A stretch of 26,711 nt of DNA from JBGOUV01 sp041477815 (GTDB lineage: Bacteria; Acidobacteriota; Terriglobia; Bryobacterales; JACQDG01): positions 1-26,711 of the forward strand of contig JBGOUV010000039.1 of the NCBI GenBank assembly GCA_041477815.1, written 5' to 3'. The notes below the pieces were generated by a model. The model was not told the origin of the DNA and did no database searches. It was given only the letters and a program-made list of their open reading frames with translations. Numbering within the stretch: the first letter of the stretch is position 1; each line of letters opens with the position of its first letter. A program made the position numbers and the translations under genes. Of the stretch, positions 8,701 through 16,007 are shown one piece after another.

Positions 8701-9156
8701 TCACTCCACCTCGGCCAATGTCTCCCCGCCCGAGACGGCGGCCCCCTCCTTGGCACGCAAAGCAACTACACGGCCCGCCTTCGGTGACCGGATCTCGTTC
8801 TGCATCTTCATGGCCTCGACAACCAGGAGGCCCTGGCCGATTTCGACCTCGGCGCCCTCGGCCACCAGCACACGGACTACCTTGCCAGGCATGGGGGAGG
8901 AGATTTTCTGGCGGCCGGCGGTGGAAAGTACCGCCCGGGCGCGGGGGAGACGCCGGGGGTCGCGGACCTGGACCTGGTAACGGTGGCCGTCCACAGTAGC
9001 GTAAACCCCCTCTTCGGAGGGTTCCAGCTTGACTTCGTAGCTGTGGCCGTCCAGCAGGATCGAGTAGATGCCGGGCTCTACTTCTATGGCGTCGACAGAG
9101 GCAGGATCGAAGTCAAGAGGGTAGGGGTGGTTGTTGATTAGGATTTCCAGCTTCAT
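8701..9156 (-). CDS. Biotin carboxyl carrier protein of an acyl-CoA carboxylase
   Basis: The 151-residue protein carries the biotin that shuttles carboxyl groups from biotin carboxylase to a carboxyltransferase. The biotinyl/lipoyl domain occupies residues 84-151 and contains SSPMPGKV and the AMKM motif at 115-118, with Lys117 as the expected biotinylation site, followed by MQNEIRSPKAG. The first 80 residues form an extra beta-rich segment like that seen in propionyl/acetyl-CoA carboxylase alpha chains, so this appears to be a split-off tail of a two-domain alpha subunit. Its ATG overlaps the biotin carboxylase stop as ATGA, indicating coupled translation and 1:1 production. No carboxyltransferase is present in the window, so the acyl-CoA substrate cannot be assigned. 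Confidence 0.9.
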   Translation of the reverse strand: MKLEILINNHPYPLDFDPASVDAIEVEPGIYSILLDGHSYEVKLEPSEEGVYATVDGHRYQVQVRDPRRLPRARAVLSTAGRQKISSPMPGKVVRVLVAEGAEVEIGQGLLVVEAMKMQNEIRSPKAGRVVALRAKEGAAVSGGETLAEVE

Positions 9157-10658
9157 CTCAGGAGGTTTCGGCGGCCCTCGGCCTTCCAGCGCCCCGCACC
9201 GCGACCGTCAGGAAGCGGATTCCCGGAGGGGGACCTCATCGCTTCCAGGGCGGCGGCTAGGGCGGCGGCCTGCTCTTGGCCGGGGTGGCTGGCGTGGGGC
9301 GGCGGGGGTGAGGCCATCCAGCGGTCCAGGAAGCCGGTGTCGATGTCGCCGGAGCGGAACTCGGGGCTGTCGGTCAGGCGGCGGAAGAAGCTCAGGTTGG
9401 TTTTGATGCCGGAGATGTAGTATTCGTCGAGGGCCCGGGCGAGGCGAGCCAGGGTGGTGTCGCGGGTGGCGGCCCAGACTACCAGCTTGGCGAGGAGGGG
9501 GTCGTATTCGAGCGGGACCGTCCAGCCCGGATAGGCGCCTGAATCCACGCGGACGCCAGGGCCGGCGGGACGGTCGAGGGCCAGGATCTTGCCGGGCGAT
9601 GGGAAGAAGTTGTTATCGGGATCCTCGGCATACACGCGGCACTCCAGGGCCCAGCCGCGCCAGTCGATCTGGTCCTGGCGGCGTCCCAGCGGCTCGCCGG
9701 CGGCGATGCGGATCTGCTCGTGAACCAGGTCCAGGCCGGTGACCATTTCGGTGGTGGGGTGCTCCACCTGGAGGCGCGTGTTCATCTCGAGGAAGTAGAA
9801 GCGGCGGTCCTGATCGACCAGGAATTCGACGGTGCCGGCGTTATAGTATCCGGCGGCGCGGGCCACCCCGACCGCGGTCTCACCCATCGCTTGCCGCAGC
9901 TCCGGGTGGCGGGCGACCAGCGGCGAGGGGCACTCCTCGACTACCTTCTGATGGCGGCGCTGCACGGAGCATTCGCGCTCCCCGAGGTGGATCAGGTTCC
10001 CGTGGCGATCTCCCAGGACCTGGATCTCGATGTGACGGGGGCGCAGGAGGTACTTCTCGATATACACGCTGGAGTCAGCGAAGGCACGTTCGGCTTCGCT
10101 CGCGGCCTCCCGGAGCGCAGCCGGGAGATCGGCCTCGCGCTCCACCATCCGCATGCCTTTTCCGCCGCCTCCGGCCGCCGCCTTGACCAGCACGGGGTAG
10201 CCGAAAACGCCGGCCAGGGCTAGGGCCTCCTCGACGCTTTCGACGGGCCGGCTCGCGCCGGGCACCACGGGCACGCCGGCGGCGATCATGGCTTCGCGGG
10301 CCCGAGTCTTGGAGCCCATTAGTTCAATGGATGACGCGCTGGGCCCGATGAACACCAGACCGGCGTCCTCACAGGCGCGGGCCAAAGCGGGGTTTTCGCT
10401 CAGGAAGCCGTAGCCCGGATGGATCGCTTCGGCCCTGGAGGAACGGGCGGCGTCGATGATTCCGGGAATCGAGAGATAGCTTTCGGCGGCAGGTGCCGGA
10501 CCGATCAGGCGGGCTTCGTCGGCCATCCGGACGTGCAGGGCGGCGCGGTCCACCTCGGAGTAGACGGCCACGCTTCCGATACGCAGCTCGCGGCAGGCGC
10601 GAATGACCCGGACGGCGATCTCACCGCGATTGGCGATCAGGATTTTCCGGAACGGCAT
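9153..10658 (-). CDS. accC: Biotin carboxylase (acetyl/propionyl-CoA carboxylase subunit)
   Basis: The 501-residue protein is the ATP-dependent biotin carboxylase. The start at 10658 gives the canonical MPFRKILIANRGEIAVRVIR. ATP-grasp signatures include the glycine loop AAAGGGGKGM near 160-169, EIQVLGDRHG at 211-220, ERECSVQRRHQKVVEE at 227-242 and LEMNTRLQVEHPTTE near 290-304. The start codon lies inside the end of the DUF971 gene (22-base overlap) and the stop overlaps the carrier gene. After the usual end (GFLDRW, near 448) there is an atypical tail of about 50 residues, low in complexity and including NPLPDGRGAG, encoded by a dispersed-repeat half-site at 9195-9224. I infer that a repeat inserted at the 3' end and extended the frame. 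The symbol is by family; it could equally be a pccA-type subunit. Confidence 0.93.
   Translation of the reverse strand: MPFRKILIANRGEIAVRVIRACRELRIGSVAVYSEVDRAALHVRMADEARLIGPAPAAESYLSIPGIIDAARSSRAEAIHPGYGFLSENPALARACEDAGLVFIGPSASSIELMGSKTRAREAMIAAGVPVVPGASRPVESVEEALALAGVFGYPVLVKAAAGGGGKGMRMVEREADLPAALREAASEAERAFADSSVYIEKYLLRPRHIEIQVLGDRHGNLIHLGERECSVQRRHQKVVEECPSPLVARHPELRQAMGETAVGVARAAGYYNAGTVEFLVDQDRRFYFLEMNTRLQVEHPTTEMVTGLDLVHEQIRIAAGEPLGRRQDQIDWRGWALECRVYAEDPDNNFFPSPGKILALDRPAGPGVRVDSGAYPGWTVPLEYDPLLAKLVVWAATRDTTLARLARALDEYYISGIKTNLSFFRRLTDSPEFRSGDIDTGFLDRWMASPPPPHASHPGQEQAAALAAALEAMRSPSGNPLPDGRGAGRWKAEGRRNLLR
9195..9224. repeat. Half-site of the 'gccgcgaccg' dispersed repeat inside the biotin carboxylase 3' end
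   Basis: The bases accgcgaccgtcaggaagcgg closely match both arms of the inverted repeat at 13333-13401, which read gccgcgaccg followed by tnagg-aagngg on the outer strand. Here it lies within coding sequence and on the minus strand encodes NPLPDGRGAG near the C-terminus of the carboxylase. I associate this peptide with repeat-derived tails in Solibacter-type proteins; that part is from memory and is not proven by this window. Confidence 0.55.
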
Positions 10659-10972
10659 GATTCGCAGGGGCAGATTTCGCGGAGGTGTTCCCAGGAATAG
10701 ATGCCGGTGGTGTGGCCGTCGTTCCAGAGGAAGCGCAGGGCATAGCGGCCGACCGGCTCGACGCCGTCCATCTTGAGCGTCTTCTTGTACATCTGGAATA
10801 CTTCGAGCGGGGCCGGAGGCTTCTCGTTGCCGTGGCCGCGGCAGCCGGCGCAAGGGCACTGCTGGCGGAGGTACTCCAGGGTGTAGTCGCTGCGGTGGCC
10901 GTCCTTCCAGTCGATCTGGACGCCCTGGGAGAGAGAGACTTCGATGTTCTTAGGCTCGGTGGCGAGGGGCAC
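10637..10972 (-). CDS. DUF971-domain protein (gamma-butyrobetaine hydroxylase N-terminal-like)
   Basis: The 111-residue protein matches the DUF971 family throughout. It shows the signature IDWKDGHRSDYTLEYLRQQC, then CPCAGC (about 39-44), and near the C-terminus LRFLWNDGHTTGIYSWEHLR followed by CPCESC. The paired cysteine clusters fit metal (zinc or iron-sulfur) binding, and the fold is shared with the N-terminal domain of gamma-butyrobetaine hydroxylase. The biochemical role of the stand-alone protein is not established to my knowledge. The start is a GTG at 10972; no in-frame ATG and no Shine-Dalgarno sequence are visible, so the exact start is uncertain. Its end overlaps the start of the biotin carboxylase by 22 bases, placing it first in that operon, downstream of a palindromic repeat. 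Confidence 0.85.
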   Translation of the reverse strand: MPLATEPKNIEVSLSQGVQIDWKDGHRSDYTLEYLRQQCPCAGCRGHGNEKPPAPLEVFQMYKKTLKMDGVEPVGRYALRFLWNDGHTTGIYSWEHLREICPCESCRSGKS

Positions 10973-10984
10973 TGGATGGACAAT

Positions 10985-11047
10985 TTACCGCAAAGGACGC
11001 AGAGGGAAAGCAATTTGTCTTACTCTGTGTCCTCTGCATCTTGTGTT
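10985..11047. repeat. Degenerate palindromic repeat between rel and DUF971
   Basis: Arms aggacgcagag (10994-11004) and ctctgtgtcct (11023-11033) are inverted copies with one mismatch around an 18-base spacer. The outer parts, accgcaaaggacgcagaggg on the left and cctctgcatcttgtg on the right, fit the widespread 'accgcagaggacgcagagg' class of dispersed repeats. It fills the gap between the rel stop codon and the DUF971 start, so it may act as a transcript-end hairpin. No T-tract is present on either strand. Confidence 0.55.
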
Positions 11048-11048
11048 C

Positions 11049-13238
11049 CTAAAGTTTATGAATGCGCTCGACGTCGCGGACGCCGGGGATGCGCCGCATG
11101 GCCACTAGGATGCGCTCCAGGTGCTTCATGTTCTGGATCTCGATGGTCATCTCGATGACGGCGTCGCGGCCGCCGTCGGCGCGGGCTTCGAGGCTCGAGA
11201 TATTGGTCTTGTCGCCGGTCAGGATGCTGGTCAGCTCGTTGAGCATCCCCGGCCGGTCGTCGGTGTGGATGGTCAGCCGGACCGGGTAGGTGGCGTCGGC
11301 GGTCTTGCCCCACTCGACCTCGATGCGGCGTTCGGCCTCGTACATCAGGGCCTCCACGTTGGGGCAGGTCTTGGCGTGGACCGCGACTCCCTTGCCCCGG
11401 GTAACATAGCCGACGATGGCTTCGCCGCGGATGGGGTTGCAGCACTTGGCGCGGTAGACCAGCAAGTCGTCGATGCCCTTCACGCGCAGGACGGCGTCGC
11501 CGTCCGCCGGCGGGGCCGGGGCGCCGCCGGTGGGCCGGGCGGCGTCCGGGGTCCCCGCGGCAGCCGGTTCCGTAGAGGCGAGCTTGCCGGCCACCTGCCG
11601 GGCCGAGTACTTACCGTAGCCCAGCGCGGCCAGCAGGTCTTCCCACCGGTCGCAGCCGTACTCGCGGGCCACGCGCTCGGTGTCCTCCTCGGGCGCCTTG
11701 CCCAGGCTGAAGCCGATGCGGCGGGCCTCCTTCTCCAGCAGCTTGGACCCGATTTCCAGGGCGCGCCCGCGCTGGTTGATGTTGATCCAATGCTTGATTT
11801 TCTGGCGGGCGCGGGAGGTCTTGACCAGGGCCAGCCAGTCCCGGCTGGGGTGGTGGCCGGCCTGGGTGAGAATCTCGACAATGTCGCCGTTGCGCAGCCG
11901 GTTCTTGAGGGGAACCAGGCGGCCGTTGACCTTGGCCCCCACGCAGGTCTGCCCAACCTCCGTATGGATGGCGTAGGCGAAGTCGATGGCGGTGGCGTCG
12001 CGCGGCAGAATGATCACCCGGCCCTTGGGGGTGAAGGTATAGACCTCCTCCGGGTACAGATCGATCTTCAAGGTGGAGAGGAAGTCGGAGGAGTCCTCCA
12101 TATCCCGCTGCCACTCCACCAGTTGGCGCAGCCAGGCCATGCGCTGCTCGTCGACCATGGGTCCCCGGTGGCCCTCCTTGTATTTCCAGTGGGCGGCGAT
12201 GCCTTCTTCGGCCACGCGGTGCATCTCTTCGGTGCGGATCTGGACCTCGAAGGGCTGGCCCTGGGGTCCGATGACCGAGGTGTGGAGCGACTGGTAGAGG
12301 TTGGGCCGGGGCATGGCGATGAAGTCCTTGATCCGGCCGGGAACGGGGCGCCAGTGGTTGTGCATCACGCCCAGGGCGGCGTAGCAGTTCTTAACCGAGT
12401 CGCTGATGATCCGCAGGGCCAGCAGGTCGTAAACCTCATCCAGGGTGCAGTGCTGGCGTTTGAGCTTCTGGTAGATGGAGTAGTACCGCTTGATGCGCCC
12501 CTCCACGCGGGCCGGCACCTCCGCCTCGGCCAGCTTGGCGATGACCTCCCGCTTGATCTCCTCCAGCAGCTCCTCGTTGGTGTGCCGCTTGGACTCCATC
12601 TGGGCGCTGAGTTCCCGGAAGGCGGTCGGATCCAGGTAGCTGAAGGCCAAGTCCTCCAGCTCGCCGCGGATTTTGCCCATGCCCAGGCGCAGGGCGATGG
12701 GGGCGTAGATTTCCAGGGTCTCCCGCGCGATGCGCTCGCGCTTTTCGGCGGGCAGATGCTCCAGGGTGCGCATGTTGTGGAGCCGGTCGGCGAGCTTCAC
12801 CACCATGACCCGGATGTCGCTGACCATGGCCAGAAGCATCTTGCGGAAGCTCTCGGCCTGCCGCGCCTCGGGGGAGTAGAAATCCAGCTTCGACAGCTTG
12901 GTCACGCCGTCGACGAGCTGGGAAACATCCTTGCCGAACTGTTTTTCGACCTCGGAGAGAGTGGCGGAGGTGTCCTCAACCACGTCGTGAAGCAAGCCGG
13001 TGGCCACGCTGACGGTGTCCATGCGCATGTCCGCCAAGGTATGGGCCACTTCGACCGGATGCGCCAGGAAAGGCTCGCCGGACTTCCGCTTCTGGGCGCC
13101 GTGGCGCTCGGCGGCGAAGTCATAGGCTCGCCGGACCAGGGTCAGATCGTCCTTGGGCCGGTTGTGCTGCAGCTTCTCCTCCAGCTCGCGGAAGCGGCCG
13201 AGGATGGAGTCGGGAGCGGCAGGCGGCTCGGCAATCAT
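11049..13238 (-). CDS. rel: Bifunctional (p)ppGpp synthetase/hydrolase (RelA/SpoT family)
   Basis: The 729-residue cytoplasmic protein makes and degrades the alarmone (p)ppGpp. Domains in order: an HD hydrolase at about 35-190 with intact metal/catalytic residues (HPVEVAHTL at 60, LLHDVVEDT at 82-90, LADRLHNMRTL near 150); a synthetase at about 235-350 with YSIYQKLKR, LLALRII and RIKDFIAMPRPNLYQSLHTS; a TGS domain beginning VYTFTPKGRVI; a zinc-finger-like segment with AKCCNPIRGE and KTCPN; and a C-terminal ACT domain ending at residue 729. Both catalytic halves look functional, unlike monofunctional RelA, in which the HD motif is lost. The ATG at 13238 has no Shine-Dalgarno sequence; a composite repeat abuts it only five bases upstream, so the native control region may have been replaced. 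It is the only rel/spoT gene in the window. Confidence 0.95.
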   Translation of the reverse strand: MIAEPPAAPDSILGRFRELEEKLQHNRPKDDLTLVRRAYDFAAERHGAQKRKSGEPFLAHPVEVAHTLADMRMDTVSVATGLLHDVVEDTSATLSEVEKQFGKDVSQLVDGVTKLSKLDFYSPEARQAESFRKMLLAMVSDIRVMVVKLADRLHNMRTLEHLPAEKRERIARETLEIYAPIALRLGMGKIRGELEDLAFSYLDPTAFRELSAQMESKRHTNEELLEEIKREVIAKLAEAEVPARVEGRIKRYYSIYQKLKRQHCTLDEVYDLLALRIISDSVKNCYAALGVMHNHWRPVPGRIKDFIAMPRPNLYQSLHTSVIGPQGQPFEVQIRTEEMHRVAEEGIAAHWKYKEGHRGPMVDEQRMAWLRQLVEWQRDMEDSSDFLSTLKIDLYPEEVYTFTPKGRVIILPRDATAIDFAYAIHTEVGQTCVGAKVNGRLVPLKNRLRNGDIVEILTQAGHHPSRDWLALVKTSRARQKIKHWININQRGRALEIGSKLLEKEARRIGFSLGKAPEEDTERVAREYGCDRWEDLLAALGYGKYSARQVAGKLASTEPAAAGTPDAARPTGGAPAPPADGDAVLRVKGIDDLLVYRAKCCNPIRGEAIVGYVTRGKGVAVHAKTCPNVEALMYEAERRIEVEWGKTADATYPVRLTIHTDDRPGMLNELTSILTGDKTNISSLEARADGGRDAVIEMTIEIQNMKHLERILVAMRRIPGVRDVERIHKL

Positions 13239-13242
13239 GGAA

Positions 13243-13458
13243 AAAAAGAAGCTGTTAGCTGTCAGCTATTAGCAACCCGGAGGTCCGGGTTGCCGACATC
13301 TTCGCTAACTGCTAGCAGCTATTATAACCTTGCGAGCCGCGACCGGAGGGGAGCGGTTGTTTCTTCGAGAGTGAAAACCCCTTCCTTACGGTCGCGGCTC
13401 GTGGTGGCTCGGAGCCGGCCCGCTGATAGCTAACAGCTAATAGCCAGCAGCTTCTTTT
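13243..13458. repeat. Composite ~215-bp inverted-repeat element upstream of rel
   Basis: The outer arms are related inverted copies: aagaagctgttagctgtcag and onward at about 13246-13274, and its near reverse complement at about 13420-13456. Nested inside is a perfect 13-bp inverted repeat, cgagccgcgaccg (13333-13345) and cggtcgcggctcg (13389-13401), plus a separate hairpin with ten-base arms gcaacccgga and tccgggttgc (13272-13293). A minus-strand TATAAT (13326-13321) lies within it and could supply a -10 box for rel, though no good -35 is seen. The element fills the whole gap between the TPR gene stop and the rel start. I found no transposase, so it is MITE-like or REP-like. Confidence 0.75.
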
Positions 13459-13461
13459 CTC

Positions 13462-14274
13462 TCAGCTCGCCTTCGGCTGTCCCGCCGGCGTTTCCGCCTT
13501 CTTCTTGCGGGTGGCCAGGGCCTTCAGCATCCACTGCTGCGCGTCGTCCTGCAGCTTCTTGTTGTCCTCGACCGACTCGGCGATGAAAGCCTTCTGCCGA
13601 TAGAGGAGGTTCATGTAGGCCATGGCATCGTCGTAGTCGGGATCGATTTGCAGGGCCTTCTCCAGCATGGTAATCCCCTCTTGCGCCACCGCTTCGTTCT
13701 TGGTCCGGAGCTCTTCGCGCGCCTTCTTATCTTTGATGGGGCCGGGGTCCTCGGGTCTCATGCCGAGCTTGGCCCAGGCCTCGGTCTGAGGCTGGAAGCA
13801 CTTGGTCCAGTCGATCACGCCGATCGTATAGTAGGCGGTCTTCTGCTTACTGTCCATCTCGATGAGCTTCAGGTACCATTTCTTGGCCTCGTCGAGCTTT
13901 TGCTGGTTGAAAGCGAGCGAGCCCAGGTAGCCCATGGCCAGAACGCTGTTGGGCTCGCGTTGCAGCACGTCCAGGAAGCCCTTCTCGGCGGCCTCGGCGT
14001 TACGCTTGTTTTCTTCCGAGGGCGCGCCGGGAACGTACTGGCTCATGTAGGCGGTGGCCAAGTACAGGCGCGCGTTCATGAAGGTGGGATCCAGATCCAC
14101 GGCGCGCTTGAAGTACTCGACGGCGACGGCGTAATTGGCGTTCTTGAACGCGTTGACGCCCTTGTTGAGCTGATCGCGGGCCCGGAGCTGTTGGAGAGCG
14201 TTGCCGCAGCCGGCCCCCGCGACCACCAGCCCCAGCAGAGCGATAGTGGAGAGGATCGTGTAATAGTGCTTCAT
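13462..14274 (-). CDS. TPR-repeat lipoprotein
   Basis: The 270-residue protein has a lipoprotein signal (MKHYYTILSTIALLGLVVAG then AGC, Cys23) followed by tetratricopeptide repeats from about residue 33. Recognisable TPR units include NKGVNAFKNANYAVAVEYFK plus RAVDLDP, and GYLGSLAFNQQKLDEAKKWY. The C-terminus is charged and lysine-rich. The ATG at 14274 is preferred over one 27 bases upstream because AGGAGAGG lies seven bases before it and it avoids overlap with exbD. It is the last gene of the tonB-exbB-exbD-exbD cluster, ten bases after the second exbD, which suggests a periplasmic partner or scaffold of this TonB system. That role is inferred from position only. No enzymatic domain is present. 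Confidence 0.8.
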   Translation of the reverse strand: MKHYYTILSTIALLGLVVAGAGCGNALQQLRARDQLNKGVNAFKNANYAVAVEYFKRAVDLDPTFMNARLYLATAYMSQYVPGAPSEENKRNAEAAEKGFLDVLQREPNSVLAMGYLGSLAFNQQKLDEAKKWYLKLIEMDSKQKTAYYTIGVIDWTKCFQPQTEAWAKLGMRPEDPGPIKDKKAREELRTKNEAVAQEGITMLEKALQIDPDYDDAMAYMNLLYRQKAFIAESVEDNKKLQDDAQQWMLKALATRKKKAETPAGQPKAS

Positions 14275-14284
14275 CTCGCCTCTC

Positions 14285-14704
14285 CTATTGACCCGCTTCA
14301 ATCTTGGCCGTCATCAGGCCGATCTTGTCGATGCCCGCGCCCTTGGCGATGTCGATGACGTCGGCGATCTCCACGAAGTTAAGACCGGCATCGCCGCGCA
14401 CGAACACGATCCGCTCGGCCCGCGTCTTGAAGATATCGATGAGCCGCTCGCTCAGGTTGGCCTTGGTGACGAGTTCCTGGTTGATCATGATGGTGTTGCC
14501 CGGATTGACCGAAATCACCACCGTGCGGATGTTGTCCTCGACCTTCTGCTGGTTGGGGTTGGGTTGCGGCACCAGCGCTTCCAACCCCTTCGGTTTGGCG
14601 GGCGCCACGATCATGAAGATGATCAGAAGCACCAGCAAGACGTCGATCAGCGGCGTCATGTTGATGTCGGAGTTAGGGCCCTTTTTGCCGACTGCTAATG
14701 ACAT
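14285..14704 (-). CDS. exbD: ExbD/TolR-family proton-channel protein (second copy)
   Basis: The 139-residue protein has a short cytoplasmic N-terminus (with SDINMTPLID), one transmembrane helix LLVLLIIFMIVA and a periplasmic domain of about 100 residues, the ExbD/TolR layout. The Asp in MTPLIDVLLVLL is the conserved proton-carrying residue. Together with ExbB it converts proton flow into motion of TonB. An AAGGAG lies eight bases before the ATG. It differs clearly from the neighbouring ExbD in the periplasmic part, so the two are not a recent duplication; they may form a mixed dimer or serve different partners. ExbD and TolR cannot be separated firmly by sequence alone; the adjacent tonB favours ExbD. 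Confidence 0.9.
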   Translation of the reverse strand: MSLAVGKKGPNSDINMTPLIDVLLVLLIIFMIVAPAKPKGLEALVPQPNPNQQKVEDNIRTVVISVNPGNTIMINQELVTKANLSERLIDIFKTRAERIVFVRGDAGLNFVEIADVIDIAKGAGIDKIGLMTAKIEAGQ

Positions 14705-14732
14705 ACCGGATTCTCCTTAAGTTTAAACCGGG

Positions 14733-15179
14733 CTATGGCGTGGCCGTAGCCGCCCGGCTGCCTTCTTCCAGCTTATCCGTCAGCAGGCCGATCTGGTCCA
14801 CCCCTGCCGTGCGGATGTTGTCCACCACTTCCACCACCAGTCCGTATTTCGCCCTCTGGTCGCTGTTGACGTAGACGGTCTTGTCCAGCCGGTTGGAAAT
14901 CGCATCCTTCACCTTGGGCCCGAGCTCGTCCGGTTTCATCTGGACCTTGCCCAGGAAGACCTTGCCGTCCCGGGAAACCGCCACCACCACCGCGTCATCT
15001 TTGTCGGCGGGGGCCATACTGGACGGGTTGCGGGCCTTGAACTTGTCGACGCTGATGCCCTTGGTCAACATCGGGGTGATGACGATGAAAATGATGAGCA
15101 GAACCAGCATGATGTCCACCATCGGCGTCACGTTGATGTCGGCGATGGCGCCCTTCCTGCTGCCGCTTTGCATAGCCAT
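14733..15179 (-). CDS. exbD: ExbD/TolR-family proton-channel protein (first copy)
   Basis: The 148-residue protein has the ExbD arrangement: a basic cytoplasmic start, ADINVTPMVDIMLVLLIIFIV as membrane helix with the conserved Asp, and a soluble periplasmic domain ending in DQIGLLTDKLEE. GGGAG lies seven bases before the ATG. It is separated from exbB by 57 bases that contain a strong hairpin, and from the second exbD by 28 bases. It acts in the inner membrane with ExbB. The C-terminal domain contains KDDAVVVAVSRDGKVFLG, absent from the second copy, which has VEDNIRTVVISVNPGN at the equivalent place. Confidence 0.9.
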   Translation of the reverse strand: MAMQSGSRKGAIADINVTPMVDIMLVLLIIFIVITPMLTKGISVDKFKARNPSSMAPADKDDAVVVAVSRDGKVFLGKVQMKPDELGPKVKDAISNRLDKTVYVNSDQRAKYGLVVEVVDNIRTAGVDQIGLLTDKLEEGSRAATATP

Positions 15180-15197
15180 AGTGAGCTCCCTGGGCCG

Positions 15198-15226
15198 GCC
15201 CCGGGGACCCTGCGCGGTCCCGGGGC
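15198..15226 (-). promoter_or_regulatory. Strong intercistronic hairpin between exbB and exbD
   Basis: gccccggggacc (15198-15209) pairs with ggtcccggggc (15216-15226), giving eleven GC-rich base pairs with one bulged base and a six-base loop. It lies between the exbB stop and the Shine-Dalgarno of the first exbD. There is no T-tract, so a processing or mRNA-stability role that sets the ExbB:ExbD ratio is more likely than termination. That role is inference. Confidence 0.5.
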
Positions 15227-15236
15227 GCCGGCGGCG

Positions 15237-15971
15237 TTACTTGCGGCTCCGGCCCGACCGCTTGATGAAGTAGTCGATCAGCTCGGAGCTGGAGTTACCC
15301 ATCTCCACCGAGAAAGCATCCACGCGGGTAGAGAACAGGTTGTACATCCACACCGCCGGGACGGCCACGAACAGACCGACCGCGGTGGTGACCAGGGCCT
15401 CCGAAATACCGGCCGACACGGCGCCCAAGCCGGCCGACTTTTCGCTGGCGATGCCCTTGAACGCGTTGATGATCCCGATCACGGTGCCGAACAATCCGAC
15501 GAAGGGAGCGGTGGAGCCGATGGTAGCCAAGCCGCCCAAACCGCGCCGGAATTCGGCGTTCACGATCGCTTCCGCGCGCTCCAGGGCCCGTTTGGAAGCC
15601 TCGATCTGTTCACCCGAGATGTCGGGGCTGGCTTCGTGGGCCGAAAACTCCTGCAGCCCGGCCGTCACCACCTTGGCCAAATGGCTCTTCTTGTGACGCT
15701 CCGCGATTTTGATGGCCTCATCCAGTTTGCCCTCGCGCAGAGCGCCGGCCACCGCCGGAGCAAAAGCCCGCGACTGCTTGCGCGCCGCCGAGAAAGCCAG
15801 CCAGCGGTCAATCATCACCCCGATCGACCAGGCCGACATGATGAACAGCGTAATGACTACAAAACGCGCCGGCCAGTTCATCTGGTTCCACATGGAAATA
15901 GGGTCCCAACCCATGGGTTGGCCCGCCTCTTGCAACAGGAGCATGCCCCACGCCGATAGTTGCGAAATCAT
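15237..15971 (-). CDS. exbB: ExbB/TolQ/MotA-family proton-channel protein
   Basis: The 244-residue inner-membrane protein has three hydrophobic segments at about 36-56, 148-172 and 187-212, as in ExbB/TolQ. The family core is clear in GLGGLATIGSTAPFVGLFGTV with IGIINAF, and in ISEALVTTAVGLFVAVPAV, which contains the conserved Thr/Glu region lining the proton path. A short periplasmic N-terminus (GQPMGWDPISMWNQM) and a long cytoplasmic loop between helices 1 and 2 match the topology. It lies 36 bases downstream of tonB and upstream of two exbD genes, so the complete TonB motor is encoded in order. ExbB is preferred to TolQ because no other tol gene is present. Confidence 0.92.
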   Translation of the reverse strand: MISQLSAWGMLLLQEAGQPMGWDPISMWNQMNWPARFVVITLFIMSAWSIGVMIDRWLAFSAARKQSRAFAPAVAGALREGKLDEAIKIAERHKKSHLAKVVTAGLQEFSAHEASPDISGEQIEASKRALERAEAIVNAEFRRGLGGLATIGSTAPFVGLFGTVIGIINAFKGIASEKSAGLGAVSAGISEALVTTAVGLFVAVPAVWMYNLFSTRVDAFSVEMGNSSSELIDYFIKRSGRSRK

Positions 15972-16007
15972 GGAAATCCTACCCTCCTCTTCCCGATCTG
16001 TGTTGGA

